From NCBI GenBank assembly GCA_049325575.1, contig JBMOLK010000238.1, positions 1 to 52,460 on the forward strand: a stretch of DNA of 52,460 nucleotides. The letters run 5' to 3'. Each line of letters opens with the position of its first letter. Within the stretch, counting starts at the first letter, position 1. The notes beneath the pieces are model-generated. The model did not search any database and had not been told where the DNA came from. It was given only the letters and a program-made list of their open reading frames with translations. Source of the stretch: JBMOLK01 sp049325575 (GTDB taxonomy: Bacteria; Bacillota; Clostridia; Acetivibrionales; Acetivibrionaceae). Below, piece after piece: positions 33,235 to 43,090 of this stretch. The position numbers and the translations under genes were made by a program.

Positions 33235-34860
33235 GTGAGGATTGAAGGGTCATTAAACGGGCAAATAAGTGCGTCGGGTGTATCGGATATACTCTTAAGG
33301 CTAAATATAGGAGATATTGTCAGGGCAAAGGTTCTTGAGATTACTTCAAGCGAGCTTATACTAAAGCTGTTTGACGGTACTACTTTAACTGCCGCCGCAA
33401 TGTCGCCTGTAGATGCAAAAAAGGGAGACCTCATTGACCTTGTAGTTAAAAACAATATAAACAATCAGCTGGTCCTTGAGACTTTTAAGAGTGAAGAGCA
33501 AAAGACAGCTTTTATGGAAAATGAAATAAAAAAAGAGCTTGTAGAGATGAATGTCAAGCCTGATGCTAAAGGGATGGAAATTGCCAGAGAAATAAAATCC
33601 AGTGATATTCCTCTTAATAAAGAAACCTTTGGCAAGGTAGCGGATGTCTTATTGAAGTTTGCGGATCTGACGGCAAAAAAGGCAGCTTACCTGGTATCTA
33701 AGAATATTGCTTTGGAAGATAAAAACATATCTAGTTTAAACCAAATTGTTGACCAAAAGTTTAAGATAGGGGCTCAAGTTAGTGAGCTGTTAAAAAGCCT
33801 GGTTTCCATAGAGGATGAAAATACCAGAGCCCTGATGGATAAAGGGCTTAAAAGCTTAATCCCTCATAATAACGTTACTAACCTTTCTAAAACAGAGCTG
33901 GCTGATAAATTAACTCAAATCATACCTGAACTGCCGGAGGAACCTCAAAATCCAAGCATGAATAAAATCCTGGCAGATGATGCGGATAAAAGTGAAGGGG
34001 CTAAAATCAAGGATAAAATTGTTGAATTTATAAATGCAAACAAGGACAGCATAAAAGAGCCTGATAAACTTATAGAGCATTTAAAATCAAGTGTAAAGGG
34101 CTTTGCCGATATTTTAAATAGCAACAAAGAGGCAGCAGAGGATATGATAAAAAGCCTGTTTCACAAAATTAAAAACAATAAAACCAGCCCGGATGATGCT
34201 GTAAAAGATATACCCCAAAGACAAGTTTTTGAAGAAAGATTCCAAGATACTATCAAAAAAACCTTTGAGAAGTTCTTTGTAAAGATAAGTGAGGACACAA
34301 CAAAGGATGATATAAACATAAAAAATATTTATAAGGATATGTTTGAAAAGCTTGAGATAATAAAAGATACTGTTATAAGGTCTTCTATTCCCAACAGGGA
34401 AGAAATACTCGGTAAAATAGATAACCTTCAAAACAACATGAGATTTCTAAATGAGATAAACAATCACAGTACTTATATACAGATACCGCTTAACATCCTA
34501 AATAAAAATACTACCGGAGAGCTTTATATATTAAAAAAGAACCAGGGAAGAAAGAGAATTGACCCTAAGAACGCAACCTTATTCTTATCGTTAAATACTC
34601 AAAATTTAGGGCAGGTGGACTCCCTTGTAGGCATAGACAAGAAAAACATCAGCCTTAACATAAGGGTAGAGAATAACGATATAATAAATTTCATCAAGGA
34701 AAACTATAAGGATCTTTATATGGCCTTGCTTCATAAGGGTTATAAACTGGTGGACATCAAGTACAGGCTTATCGAGGAAGATATTAATGTTTTAAATGTT
34801 AATGAGGTACTAAAAAATGAGCTAAAAAACGAAAGGCAGAGTTTTGACTGTAAGATTTGA
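33235..34860 (+). CDS. YlqG/FliK-like protein
   Basis: 541 residues, GTG start behind GAGGGGGGAC. No signal peptide or membrane segment. Low-similarity helical regions lie between an N-terminal beta-rich part (15-85; GDIVRAKVLEITSSELILKL) and a C-terminal domain (about 415-530; LYILKKNQGRKRIDPKNATL) resembling the flagellar hook-length control C-terminus. Position between rnhB and the FlhB-like gene matches Bacillus ylqG, which is thought to be FliK-related. No flagellar genes are next to it. Confidence 0.7.
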   Translation: MRIEGSLNGQISASGVSDILLRLNIGDIVRAKVLEITSSELILKLFDGTTLTAAAMSPVDAKKGDLIDLVVKNNINNQLVLETFKSEEQKTAFMENEIKKELVEMNVKPDAKGMEIAREIKSSDIPLNKETFGKVADVLLKFADLTAKKAAYLVSKNIALEDKNISSLNQIVDQKFKIGAQVSELLKSLVSIEDENTRALMDKGLKSLIPHNNVTNLSKTELADKLTQIIPELPEEPQNPSMNKILADDADKSEGAKIKDKIVEFINANKDSIKEPDKLIEHLKSSVKGFADILNSNKEAAEDMIKSLFHKIKNNKTSPDDAVKDIPQRQVFEERFQDTIKKTFEKFFVKISEDTTKDDINIKNIYKDMFEKLEIIKDTVIRSSIPNREEILGKIDNLQNNMRFLNEINNHSTYIQIPLNILNKNTTGELYILKKNQGRKRIDPKNATLFLSLNTQNLGQVDSLVGIDKKNISLNIRVENNDIINFIKENYKDLYMALLHKGYKLVDIKYRLIEEDINVLNVNEVLKNELKNERQSFDCKI

Positions 34861-34888
34861 ATAAAACCTGTTTGTGGGGGGTGGCTTT

Positions 34889-35173
34889 GTGCCGTATAAA
34901 AAAGAAAAAATTAAGCAGGCAGCTGTTTTAAAGTACTCACCTGAAAATGGCAAAGCACCTAAGATTATTGGTCTTGGAAAGGGTGAGGTGGCCGAGAAGA
35001 TACTTGAAAAAGCCAGGGAAAACAATATTCCGGTTTATAAAAATGAGGAACTGGCCAATACTCTAAATGCCTTTAATATAGGTGACGAAATTCCTCCTGA
35101 ACTCTACGAGGTGGTTGCAGAAATACTTGTGTTTGTTAGTAATCTAGATAAGGGCTATGGAGAAAGAAAATGA
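34889..35173 (+). CDS. FlhB C-terminal-domain-like protein (YlqH family)
   Basis: 94 residues from GTG 34889, with GGGGGGTGG upstream. It matches only the cytoplasmic domain of the export-gate protein FlhB: AAVLKYSPENGKAPKIIGLG, then ENNIPVYKNEELANTL and the short helical end. The NPTH autocleavage site of true FlhB is absent. In Bacillus the equivalent gene is ylqH, next to rnhB and ylqG. Function unknown. The final ATGA overlaps the next gene. Confidence 0.85.
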   Translation: MPYKKEKIKQAAVLKYSPENGKAPKIIGLGKGEVAEKILEKARENNIPVYKNEELANTLNAFNIGDEIPPELYEVVAEILVFVSNLDKGYGERK

Positions 35174-35553
35174 AAACAGAAAAAAACAATAAAAGGGCTA
35201 CCGGAACTCTAGGAGAAGAGATAGCCCTGGACTTTCTTATGAAGAACAAGTACAGGATACTTGAAAAGAACTTTAGATACAAGAGATTGGGAGAAATTGA
35301 CATAATTTCCCGGGAAAACGATTATATTTGCTTTATTGAAGTAAAAACCAGAAGCACGGTAGAGTACGGATATCCAAGGGAAGCTGTAAGTATAAGAAAG
35401 CAGGAGAACATAAGAAGGCTGGCTCAAATATACATCAATAAACATAATCTTCATGATGAGAATATAAGGTTTGACATTGTGGAGGTATACATAGAGAAAA
35501 AAGGTGATGAAATAAAGGTTAGGGAAGTAACCGTTATTAAAAATGCATTTTAG
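35170..35553 (+). CDS. YraN/UPF0102 family endonuclease-like protein
   Basis: 127 residues. Nuclease-like core with GEEIALDFLMKNKYRILEKN, GEIDIISRENDYICFIEVK and KTRS, typical of the UPF0102 family (a restriction-endonuclease-like fold, with Asp and Glu-x-Lys as likely metal ligands). Its biological role is unclear. ATG overlaps the previous stop by four bases (ATGA), indicating coupling. radC follows after 17 bases. Confidence 0.9.
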   Translation: MKTEKNNKRATGTLGEEIALDFLMKNKYRILEKNFRYKRLGEIDIISRENDYICFIEVKTRSTVEYGYPREAVSIRKQENIRRLAQIYINKHNLHDENIRFDIVEVYIEKKGDEIKVREVTVIKNAF

Positions 35554-35570
35554 AAGCGGAAGGGGTTTTT

Positions 35571-36245
35571 TTGGTGCACGAGGGTCACAGAAAGAGACTT
35601 AAGGAAAGGTTTTTAAAGGAGGGACTGGACAGCTTTGAACCTCATCAGGTGCTGGAGCTTCTCTTGTTTTTCTCAATCCCCAGAAGGGATACAAATGAGA
35701 TTGCCCATGGGCTTTTGAAAAAGTATGGCTCCTTGTCGGGAGTATTTGAGGCAGACCTTAAGGATCTTTCGCAAACACCGGGGATAGGGGAGAATTCGGC
35801 TTACCTCCTGACCCTGATACCAGACCTTTCAAGGCGTTATTTTAATGATAAATGGAGGGACAAGCCGGAACTTAACAGCTCCACAAAAGCAGGGCAATAT
35901 GCTGTATCTCTTTTTGCCGGAAGACCATATGAAGTATTCTATATTATTTGCCTTGATGCCCAAAACAAGGTGAACTATGCGGAGATGGTATGTGAAGGCA
36001 CAATAAACGAAGCTCCGGTATACCCGAGGCTTATAGTTGAATCCGCACTTCGGCACAAGGCCAATACTGTCATACTTGCCCACAATCATCCCGGAGGAAG
36101 TCTTAATCCTTCAAGGGCGGATATTGAAGCAACAAACAGAATTCGCATTGCACTTGAAGCTATTTCTATAAAGGTAGTGGATCATATAATAGTATGCGGC
36201 AGCAAATATGTCAGTTTTGCTGAAAGAGGATTACTTGATACTTGA
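35571..36245 (+). CDS. radC: RadC-family JAMM-domain protein
   Basis: 224 residues. Helix-hairpin-helix-like N-terminus (about 20-90; LSQTPGIGENSAYLL) and a C-terminal JAB/MPN domain with HNHPGGSLNPSRAD, the zinc-binding His-x-His...Asp set. Named for a DNA repair phenotype later questioned; real role uncertain. TTG 35571 or GTG 35574 could start it; GGAAGGGG lies upstream of both. Confidence 0.92.
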   Translation: MVHEGHRKRLKERFLKEGLDSFEPHQVLELLLFFSIPRRDTNEIAHGLLKKYGSLSGVFEADLKDLSQTPGIGENSAYLLTLIPDLSRRYFNDKWRDKPELNSSTKAGQYAVSLFAGRPYEVFYIICLDAQNKVNYAEMVCEGTINEAPVYPRLIVESALRHKANTVILAHNHPGGSLNPSRADIEATNRIRIALEAISIKVVDHIIVCGSKYVSFAERGLLDT

Positions 36246-36258
36246 TAGCAAGTATACC

Positions 36259-37371
36259 TTATTTGAAGTCTACATCCCGGGATTTAAGCCGCCTTTCCAC
36301 ATACTCGTCCAAAAACAGCTTGACTACGGCAAATAAAGGCACTCCTAAAAACATTCCAATGATTCCAAAGGTACCGCCGCCTACTATGATTGCAGTAATT
36401 ATAAGAAGCGGACTTATACCCACCTGGTCTCCTATAATCTTTGGACCCAGATACCAGCCGTCGAACTGCTGCAGAATAAGGATAAATACTGCTACCCACA
36501 AGGCCTTTTCAGGGCTGGCAAAAAGGGTGATCAGAACTGCAGGCACTGCACCTATAAAGGGCCCTACATAGGGAATCATATTGGTTACCCCTACTATAAG
36601 ACTGATAAGAAGTGCAAAGGGCATCCTGAATATGCTAAGAACCAAAAAGCATATTAACCCAATAATCAGGGAGTCTATTGTTTTTCCCAATATATATCTT
36701 GAAAATACAAGGTGTACTTTTTTGCCTATGCTGATAAGGCTATAAGCTGCACTCTTATTTAAAAATGCATATAAAAGCTTTTTAATATTTCTGATTATTT
36801 TTTCCTTGTCGTTTAGAAAATAGATTGCAATAATAAGACCAAATATGAATTTTAACAGGGTAGAGGTCAAATCTACAGCCTTTTTAAGCAGAAAATTTAT
36901 AGGAAGGTCAATAAACTTGTTTGCCTTGCCTAAAAAGTCATTAATGCTTTCAACTATATAAGGCTCTATGTTGTATCTGTCCTGGCTTTTTAAGTCGGAA
37001 ACAGCTCTGTTTACCCATTTTTCGGTGGTTTCAACATACCTTGGCATATTGTCCCAAAGCTGTTTTACATTATCTACAAGTATAGGTGTAATAACTGTTA
37101 TTGAGACAAACAATACGGCAACCAAACAGACATAAATAATCATAATACTAAATGCCCGCCTGATTTTAAATCTTTTTTCCAAAAACACCATTACAGGGTT
37201 TAGAAAATAGGCAATTCCGAAAGCCCATATCAAATAGCTTAAAAGTGACAGGATAAACTTTATACTGTCAATTAGTATAGAAGTATTGTTTACAATTTTA
37301 AAAAGAATAAATACAATAAATATAACAGGAAGCAACTCTATATAGGGAATTTTTTTACCCTTAAAGAACAT
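36259..37371 (-). CDS. AI-2E transporter family (PerM-like) membrane protein
   Basis: 370 residues, about seven membrane segments, with the characteristic IPYVGPFIGAVPAVL-like segment and DQVGISPLLIITAIIVGGG near the C-terminus. The family includes proteins exporting autoinducer-2 and sodium/proton antiporters, so the substrate cannot be assigned. ATG 37371 has AAGGAGAG upstream. It converges with radC, with the stops 14 bases apart, and no terminator is obvious there. Confidence 0.92.
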   Translation of the reverse strand: MFFKGKKIPYIELLPVIFIVFILFKIVNNTSILIDSIKFILSLLSYLIWAFGIAYFLNPVMVFLEKRFKIRRAFSIMIIYVCLVAVLFVSITVITPILVDNVKQLWDNMPRYVETTEKWVNRAVSDLKSQDRYNIEPYIVESINDFLGKANKFIDLPINFLLKKAVDLTSTLLKFIFGLIIAIYFLNDKEKIIRNIKKLLYAFLNKSAAYSLISIGKKVHLVFSRYILGKTIDSLIIGLICFLVLSIFRMPFALLISLIVGVTNMIPYVGPFIGAVPAVLITLFASPEKALWVAVFILILQQFDGWYLGPKIIGDQVGISPLLIITAIIVGGGTFGIIGMFLGVPLFAVVKLFLDEYVERRLKSRDVDFK

Positions 37372-37555
37372 GTAAGGCTATCTCTCCTTAATATAAAGAA
37401 TTTAATGCAAAACAACCAGTAATTAAAACTAATTATATCATATATTTTGCAATACATGCATAGATTATAAGTAAATTTTATGTTGGACAATAACATGTTT
37501 TATGTTAAATTTGATTAGGCGTATTAATTTATAGAATAATTGGAGTGATAGGGAT

Positions 37556-38491
37556 ATGATTATAGTAGATGCACACTGTGATACAATTACAAGGATAATG
37601 GAAGTCGATGCCAATTTATATAAGAATAATTGTCATGTTGATATAGAGAGACTTAAAGGCTTAGGGAGTTATGTTCAGTTTTTTGCAGCATTTATAGACC
37701 CATCCTTTAGCCATGCTTATACACTAAAACGGGCCATGCAGATTATAGACAGGTTTTATAAAGAAGTAGAAACATATAAAGATGATATAATGTTATGCTG
37801 TAATTACAATGATATTGAGATTGCCACAAGTCAGAACAAAGTTGCTGCAATGCTCTCAATAGAAGGCGGAGAGGCTCTGCAGGGAGATTTAAGTGCTCTA
37901 AGGATGTTTTACAGGCTAGGGGTAAGAAGCATCTGCCTTACGTGGAACTACAGGAATGAAATTGCAGATGGTGTGAAGGATGCAAGCACAGGAGGAGGGC
38001 TAACCCCATTTGGAAGAAGAGTAATCAAGGAGATGAATGCACTTGGAATGCTGGTGGATTTATCTCATATATCGGAAAGAGGATTCTGGGATGTTTTGGA
38101 GACCTCAAGCTCTCCTGTTATTGTATCCCACTCCAATGCAAAAAAACTTTGCTCACACATAAGAAACCTTACAGACGATCAGATACTGGCTGTAAAACAG
38201 AATGGAGGAGTAATAGGTATAAACCTGTACCCGGAGTTTCTCAATGATTCGGGGGAAGCAGAACTTAAGGATATAATTAATCATATTGAGCATATAATAA
38301 GCCTGACGGGCCCTGACCATATAGGCTTGGGAGCGGATTTTGACGGTATTGAGAAGGTGCCGGCAGGAATAAACGGTGTAGAAAACATTGATAGGATCTT
38401 TAGTGAGCTTGGAAGATTAAACTATGCGCAGGCAAATATCGAAAAACTTGCAGGCGGTAACTTTATAAGATTAATTAAGGGTATCTTATAA
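37556..38491 (+). CDS. Membrane dipeptidase family (M19) protein
   Basis: 311 residues. Metal-binding His-x-Asp in VDAHCDTITRI near the start, bridging Glu in SIEGGEALQG, DLSHISERGFWDV, VSHSNAK and the closing HIGLGADFDGIEKVP are the M19 signature segments. These enzymes hydrolyse dipeptides or other small amides; some are beta-lactamase-like. No signal peptide, so it is cytoplasmic. ATG with GGAGTGA upstream; a lone gene. Confidence 0.94.
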   Translation: MIIVDAHCDTITRIMEVDANLYKNNCHVDIERLKGLGSYVQFFAAFIDPSFSHAYTLKRAMQIIDRFYKEVETYKDDIMLCCNYNDIEIATSQNKVAAMLSIEGGEALQGDLSALRMFYRLGVRSICLTWNYRNEIADGVKDASTGGGLTPFGRRVIKEMNALGMLVDLSHISERGFWDVLETSSSPVIVSHSNAKKLCSHIRNLTDDQILAVKQNGGVIGINLYPEFLNDSGEAELKDIINHIEHIISLTGPDHIGLGADFDGIEKVPAGINGVENIDRIFSELGRLNYAQANIEKLAGGNFIRLIKGIL

Positions 38492-39227
38492 TAAATGATC
38501 AAGGAATCTGGAAAGTGTTATTATTAAAACACAAAGAGCCCGTGATGATCTTCGCTCCGGCTCAATACCAATCCCATAACACTGTTAACAAGTGCATGGA
38601 AACCTGTAGAAGCCTTTGCTCGGCCATTATAAATACCTTGACTTATGAACTTAAAAGGGACTATTACCCCGTTGTAATAGGCTTTATAGAATTCACAGGT
38701 CACAAAATACTTCTTATGGTACTGATAACGACCTTAGCTCGAACCTTATATAGAAATACTACTAACAAGCATCAAAAAAACTACGAATCAACATAAGCTT
38801 ATAAGGCTCTTCCCTCCGACTAATATCAAGCCTTAGCGTCAACCTGGACGAAACCTGATACTAATCTTTGGCCGAATGTTATAAAGCCATCTGATGACCT
38901 TATAACACTCTTGGCTCGACCATCACGAACCCTTTATCCATATTGTTTCCTACTCTTAATTGAATTATACAAAAAAACTCTATAAATTATACCCTGATGC
39001 AATGAATATTGAATAAATTATACTCTTAACTTGCATTTTTTAATTACGTAACAGTTTTTGGTATGAGTTTAAGTTCTTTTTTACTGTCTGTTATTCTAAA
39101 TTTTAATAAATTGAATATATTCATTGTATATAAAAAAAATATGAATTATGGATATCAAAAACTTGCAAAAACGAATATTATATATTAAAATGAAGTACAT
39201 ACATATAGTAAATTGGAGGGTTTTGAT
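38492..39227. other. Intergenic region with a degenerate repeated motif
   Basis: About 735 bases without a convincing gene. The first 450 have a base mix unlike the neighbours and contain recurring variants of CTTNGCTCG followed by ATTATA or TTATAA (near 38548, 38612, 38731, 38862 and 38910). A frame of 93 codons at 38515 has no ribosome-binding site and odd composition. The last 280 bases are AT-rich and hold the aminotransferase promoter at 39163-39191. Confidence 0.5.
39163..39191 (+). promoter_or_regulatory. Promoter of the aminotransferase gene
   Basis: TTGCAA, 17 bases, TAAAAT, about 37 bases before the ATG at 39228. Confidence 0.6.
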
Positions 39228-40412
39228 ATGCAACTTTCAAAAAAGGCTCTTTTAATAAGTCCATCGTCTACACTTGCAATAGATGCAAAAGCCAAGAAAA
39301 TGAAAGCAGACGGAATAGATATAATAGGATTTGGAGCCGGTGAACCTGATTTTGATACTCCGGTACATATAAAGGAAGCTGCTATAAAAGCAATAAACGA
39401 GGGCTTTACAAAGTATACTCCCGCTTCAGGTACATTGGAATTAAAGCAGGCTGTATGCAAGAAATTTAAAAGAGACAACGGTTTGGATTATTCACCCTCA
39501 AATATAGTAATAAGCAACGGGGCAAAGCATTCATTGGTTAACGCATTTCAGGCAATATGTAATCCAGGGGACGAAGTCATTATACCGGCTCCCTTTTGGG
39601 TAAGTTATACGGAAATGGTAAAGCTGGCGGATGGAGTGCCTGTTATATTAAACACCACTGAAGAAGAGGGCTTTAAATTTACAATCGATAAGCTTGAGAA
39701 GGCTATCACAAACAAGACCAGGGCAATAATAATTAACAGCCCAAGTAACCCTACAGGTATGGTTTACAGTGAAAAAGAGCTTAGAGCTGTTGCAGACCTT
39801 GCTGTAAGTAAGGGAATATACATTATTTCCGACGAAATATATGAAAAATTGATATATGACGGCTACAAACATGTAAGCATTGCTTCGTTTAATGAAAAGA
39901 TAAAGGATTTGACCATCATAGTGAACGGTGTATCCAAGTCCTACTCCATGACCGGATGGAGAATAGGTTATACCGCTTCAAATGCAAAAATAGCTGAAGT
40001 CATGAGTAACGTGCAGAGCCATGCTACATCAAACCCCAACTCCATAGCCCAAAAAGCTGCAGAGGCTGCACTCAACGGCCCTGAAGACATAGTAGCCCAA
40101 ATGGTTTCAGAGTTTGTCAAAAGAAGAGACTATATGGTGGACAGAATCAACTCCATTGAAGGATTATCCTGCATTAAGCCTAATGGCGCATTTTATGTAA
40201 TGATGAACATGTCAAAATTTATCGGCAGGGAAATCCAGGGAGTTAAGATAAAGGGGTCGGATGACTTTGCAAATGTTCTTTTAGAAAAGGCAAATGTTGC
40301 TTTAATACCTGGATCAGGCTTTGGAACTGATATTCATGTAAGACTTTCATATGCAACTTCACTAAAAAATATAACTGAAGGATTAAATAGAATTGAAAAA
40401 TTCTTGAAATAG
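39228..40412 (+). CDS. Aspartate aminotransferase-like PLP enzyme
   Basis: 394 residues from ATG 39228, eight bases after GGAGG; the open frame begins five codons earlier with TTG inside that site. Fold-type I class I/II aminotransferase: PSNPTGMVYS (172-181), SDEIYEKLIYDG (201-212) and PLP Lys237 in NGVSKSYSMTGWRIGY. Closest to the AspC/AspB subgroup that uses aspartate and 2-oxoglutarate; other amino acid specificities cannot be excluded. Confidence 0.92.
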   Translation: MQLSKKALLISPSSTLAIDAKAKKMKADGIDIIGFGAGEPDFDTPVHIKEAAIKAINEGFTKYTPASGTLELKQAVCKKFKRDNGLDYSPSNIVISNGAKHSLVNAFQAICNPGDEVIIPAPFWVSYTEMVKLADGVPVILNTTEEEGFKFTIDKLEKAITNKTRAIIINSPSNPTGMVYSEKELRAVADLAVSKGIYIISDEIYEKLIYDGYKHVSIASFNEKIKDLTIIVNGVSKSYSMTGWRIGYTASNAKIAEVMSNVQSHATSNPNSIAQKAAEAALNGPEDIVAQMVSEFVKRRDYMVDRINSIEGLSCIKPNGAFYVMMNMSKFIGREIQGVKIKGSDDFANVLLEKANVALIPGSGFGTDIHVRLSYATSLKNITEGLNRIEKFLK

Positions 40413-40484
40413 TAATATAATTGAGTGCAGGTTAGTTTTATACCTAGCTAACCTAAAATCAATCTCATATTTATAAATATCTTG

Positions 40485-40517
40485 GCGGGATACATTTGGA
40501 ATCTCGCGATTTTTTTT
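40485..40517 (+). terminator. Terminator after the aminotransferase gene
   Basis: GCGGGAT pairs with ATCTCGC (one G-U pair), followed by GATTTTTTTT. A second hairpin with GGTTAG / CTAACC arms lies just upstream at 40430-40453. Confidence 0.75.
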
Positions 40518-40617
40518 ATAGATTTCTTGTAGATTTATGGGTAAAAAGATTGTATAATATATGGAGCGTTAAAGCTTTATAGAATAAATCGAGCAATTAC
40601 TTTGGAGGTTGAAGATT

Positions 40618-42045
40618 TTGAGAAACACTTATGAAAGTCCTTTTAATGCAAGATATGCAAGTAAAGAAATGCAAGAGCTGTTCTCCTCCGATATGAAGTT
40701 TAAAACATGGAGAAGACTTTGGATAGCACTTGCACAGGCGGAAAAGGAACTGGGACTTAATATAACGGATGAACAGATTGAAGAACTAAAAAAATACAAG
40801 GATGATATAAATTATGATGTGGCAGAAATAAAGGAAAAGGAGTTCCGGCATGATGTAATGGCCCATGTACATGCCTATGGTGAGCAGTGTCCTAATGCAA
40901 GGGGCATAATTCACCTGGGGGCTACCTCCTGTTATGTTGGTGATAATACTGACATTATAGTTATGACTGAAGCGTTGAAGCTTATTAAGAAAAAGCTTGT
41001 TACCGTTATAGGTAAGCTTACGGAGTTTGCACTAAAATACAAGGATCTCCCTACATTAGGCTTTACACACTACCAGCCTGCACAGCTTGTGACGGTAGGA
41101 AAAAGGGCGTGCCTTTGGATACAGGATCTCTTGATTGATTTGGAGGACCTGGACTTTATTTTGTCAAATATGAGGCTCTTAGGCTCTAAAGGAACTACCG
41201 GTACCCAGGCAAGCTTCCTAAGTCTTTTTGAAGGAGATCATGAGAAGGTTAAGAAGCTTGATAAGCTTATAGCGAAGAAGATGGGATTTGACAACGTGTT
41301 TCCTGTATCAGGACAGACTTATACAAGAAAGCTTGACAGCAGGATATTGAATGTTCTAAGCAGTGTAGCACAAAGCGCATACAAATTCAGCAATGACATG
41401 AGACTTCTCCAGAGCATGAAAGAGATTGAAGAACCTTTTGAGAAAAACCAGATCGGGTCCTCTGCAATGGCTTATAAGAGGAACCCTATGAGGTCTGAAA
41501 GAATATCCGCTTTGGCGAGGTATGTAATTGTGGATGCTCTAAACCCTGCAATAACAGCATCTACCCAATGGTTTGAACGAAGCCTTGATGACTCTGCAAA
41601 CAAGCGGATAAGCATTCCGGAAGGATTCCTTGCGGTTGATGCCATATTAAACATTTATATTAATGTTGCAGACGGCCTTGTGGTTTATCCCAAGGTTATT
41701 GAAAAGCATATATTGGACGAACTTCCCTTTATGGCAACGGAAAACATAATGATGGAGGCAGCAAAACGTGGAGGGGACAGGCAGGAGCTTCACGAAAGAA
41801 TCAGGGTTCATTCCATGGAGGCAGCAAAACAGGTGAAGGTTGAAGGAAAGAAGAATGACCTTATAGAAAGAATTGCGGGGGATGAAGCATTTGGTCTTGA
41901 TATCGAAGAATTAAAATCGGTATTAGACCCCAAAAACTATGTAGGAAGGGCTCCGGAGCAGGTTGTGGAGTTTATAGACGAGTATGTGAAACCTGTTCTT
42001 GATAAAAACAAGGTGGGCGACGTAAAGGTTGAGCTTAAGGTATAG
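40618..42045 (+). CDS. purB: Adenylosuccinate lyase
   Basis: 475 residues from TTG 40618, nine bases after GGAGG (40604-40608); the earlier TTG at 40609 abuts the ribosome-binding site. Fumarase/aspartase superfamily signature GSSAMAYKRNPMRSERI is intact, as are GATSCYVGDNTD and TLGFTHYQPAQLVT. It splits fumarate from SAICAR and adenylosuccinate in purine synthesis. The usual neighbour purine genes are absent. TATAAT lies about 65 bases upstream. Confidence 0.96.
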   Translation: MRNTYESPFNARYASKEMQELFSSDMKFKTWRRLWIALAQAEKELGLNITDEQIEELKKYKDDINYDVAEIKEKEFRHDVMAHVHAYGEQCPNARGIIHLGATSCYVGDNTDIIVMTEALKLIKKKLVTVIGKLTEFALKYKDLPTLGFTHYQPAQLVTVGKRACLWIQDLLIDLEDLDFILSNMRLLGSKGTTGTQASFLSLFEGDHEKVKKLDKLIAKKMGFDNVFPVSGQTYTRKLDSRILNVLSSVAQSAYKFSNDMRLLQSMKEIEEPFEKNQIGSSAMAYKRNPMRSERISALARYVIVDALNPAITASTQWFERSLDDSANKRISIPEGFLAVDAILNIYINVADGLVVYPKVIEKHILDELPFMATENIMMEAAKRGGDRQELHERIRVHSMEAAKQVKVEGKKNDLIERIAGDEAFGLDIEELKSVLDPKNYVGRAPEQVVEFIDEYVKPVLDKNKVGDVKVELKV

Positions 42046-42303
42046 TTTGGGAATTTACGGAGGGTTTGCATTTTATGATGAATGATGGTCATTATAATTG
42101 CAGACCTTTTCCTTTAATTGCGTCCTAAAATACAAATAATGATGTTGAAATTTAATTGCCTATATAGTAGAATTAAATATCATGAAGAATAGTACAGGAT
42201 TTTATACATTCTTTTAGGTTATTATCGTTAAACTTCTCAAGTTGGAAATGTTTATTTCACTTATAAGGTATTGTCTTTGATTAACAAGTCAGGGGGAAAG
42301 AAT

Positions 42304-43041
42304 GTGATAAATAAGTATAGTAATATACCTCTATATTCCCAGCTTAAGAATTTGATTATTGAAAAAATCGATAGTGGACAATATCCGCCCGACTCAAAGA
42401 TTCCATCCGAGCAGGAGCTGTGTGAGCTTTATAATATTAGCCGTCCTACAGTTAGACAGGCTATAAGTGAGCTTACCAACAACGGGTATTTGTACAAGGA
42501 AAAGGGAAAGGGAACCTTTGTTTCAAAACCCAAGTCCTCCATAGACGTGAGAACCTATACAGGGTTTACAGATTCAATCCTTGACAACGAGCTTACAAAT
42601 GACCGTGAAATCATTTCCGTAGACACTGTAACAAGCAGAGATTTCAGGAAACTGGAAGAGGTTTTCCTTATAAGCTATAATCAAAACGTGGATTTCGTGC
42701 AGGTCGTTTTTAAGACAAGACATGACAATGATGTATTTTCTTTAAATACATCGTATATACCTTTGAACCTGTTTCCCAATATTATAGAGGATATAAAGGA
42801 CAAAAAGCCGTCCTATGATATATTAAGAGGTAAATACCCCCTGCTTCCTGCCAAGACTAAAAGCTCGCTGGAAGTAATATATACGGATCAGAATGAGGCC
42901 CAATATTTGATGGTACAGCCCGGGCAGGCTCTTCTTAAGATATCCAATATAATATTTTCAAAGAGCGGACAGGTTGTGGAATATGTTATTTCAAGGTACA
43001 GGGCGGATAAGTGCAAGCTGACATTTGAAAATGTAAAATAA
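42304..43041 (+). CDS. GntR-family regulator with UTRA domain
   Basis: 245 residues from GTG 42304, after GGGGGAAAGAAT; an open frame begins 11 codons earlier with no ribosome-binding site. N-terminal winged helix (about 8-72) with the typical IPSEQELCELYNISRPTVRQ and a UTRA ligand domain (about 90-240), so it belongs to the HutC/FadR-like subgroup whose ligands are often sugar phosphates or amino acids. The target genes are not evident: neighbours are purB and a convergent membrane-anchored propeller protein. Confidence 0.9.
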   Translation: MINKYSNIPLYSQLKNLIIEKIDSGQYPPDSKIPSEQELCELYNISRPTVRQAISELTNNGYLYKEKGKGTFVSKPKSSIDVRTYTGFTDSILDNELTNDREIISVDTVTSRDFRKLEEVFLISYNQNVDFVQVVFKTRHDNDVFSLNTSYIPLNLFPNIIEDIKDKKPSYDILRGKYPLLPAKTKSSLEVIYTDQNEAQYLMVQPGQALLKISNIIFSKSGQVVEYVISRYRADKCKLTFENVK

Positions 43042-43055
43042 GCATATATTGAATA

Positions 43056-43090
43056 AAATAGAGGAAGGTGACTGTCACCTTCCTCTATTT
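43056..43090. terminator. Bidirectional terminator
   Basis: AATAGAGGAAGGTGA and its exact complement around CTG; T-rich on the plus strand and A-rich before it. It ends both the regulator and the convergent gene, overlapping the latter's stop codon. Confidence 0.88.

Noticed and set aside
36242..36571. Plus-strand open frame of 109 codons opposite the AI-2E gene
   Set aside because: It is antisense to a well-supported membrane protein gene and shows no domain or ribosome-binding site.
38515..38796. 93-codon open frame after the dipeptidase gene
   Set aside because: No ribosome-binding site, unusual composition, no recognisable domain, and it overlaps the degenerate repeat region.
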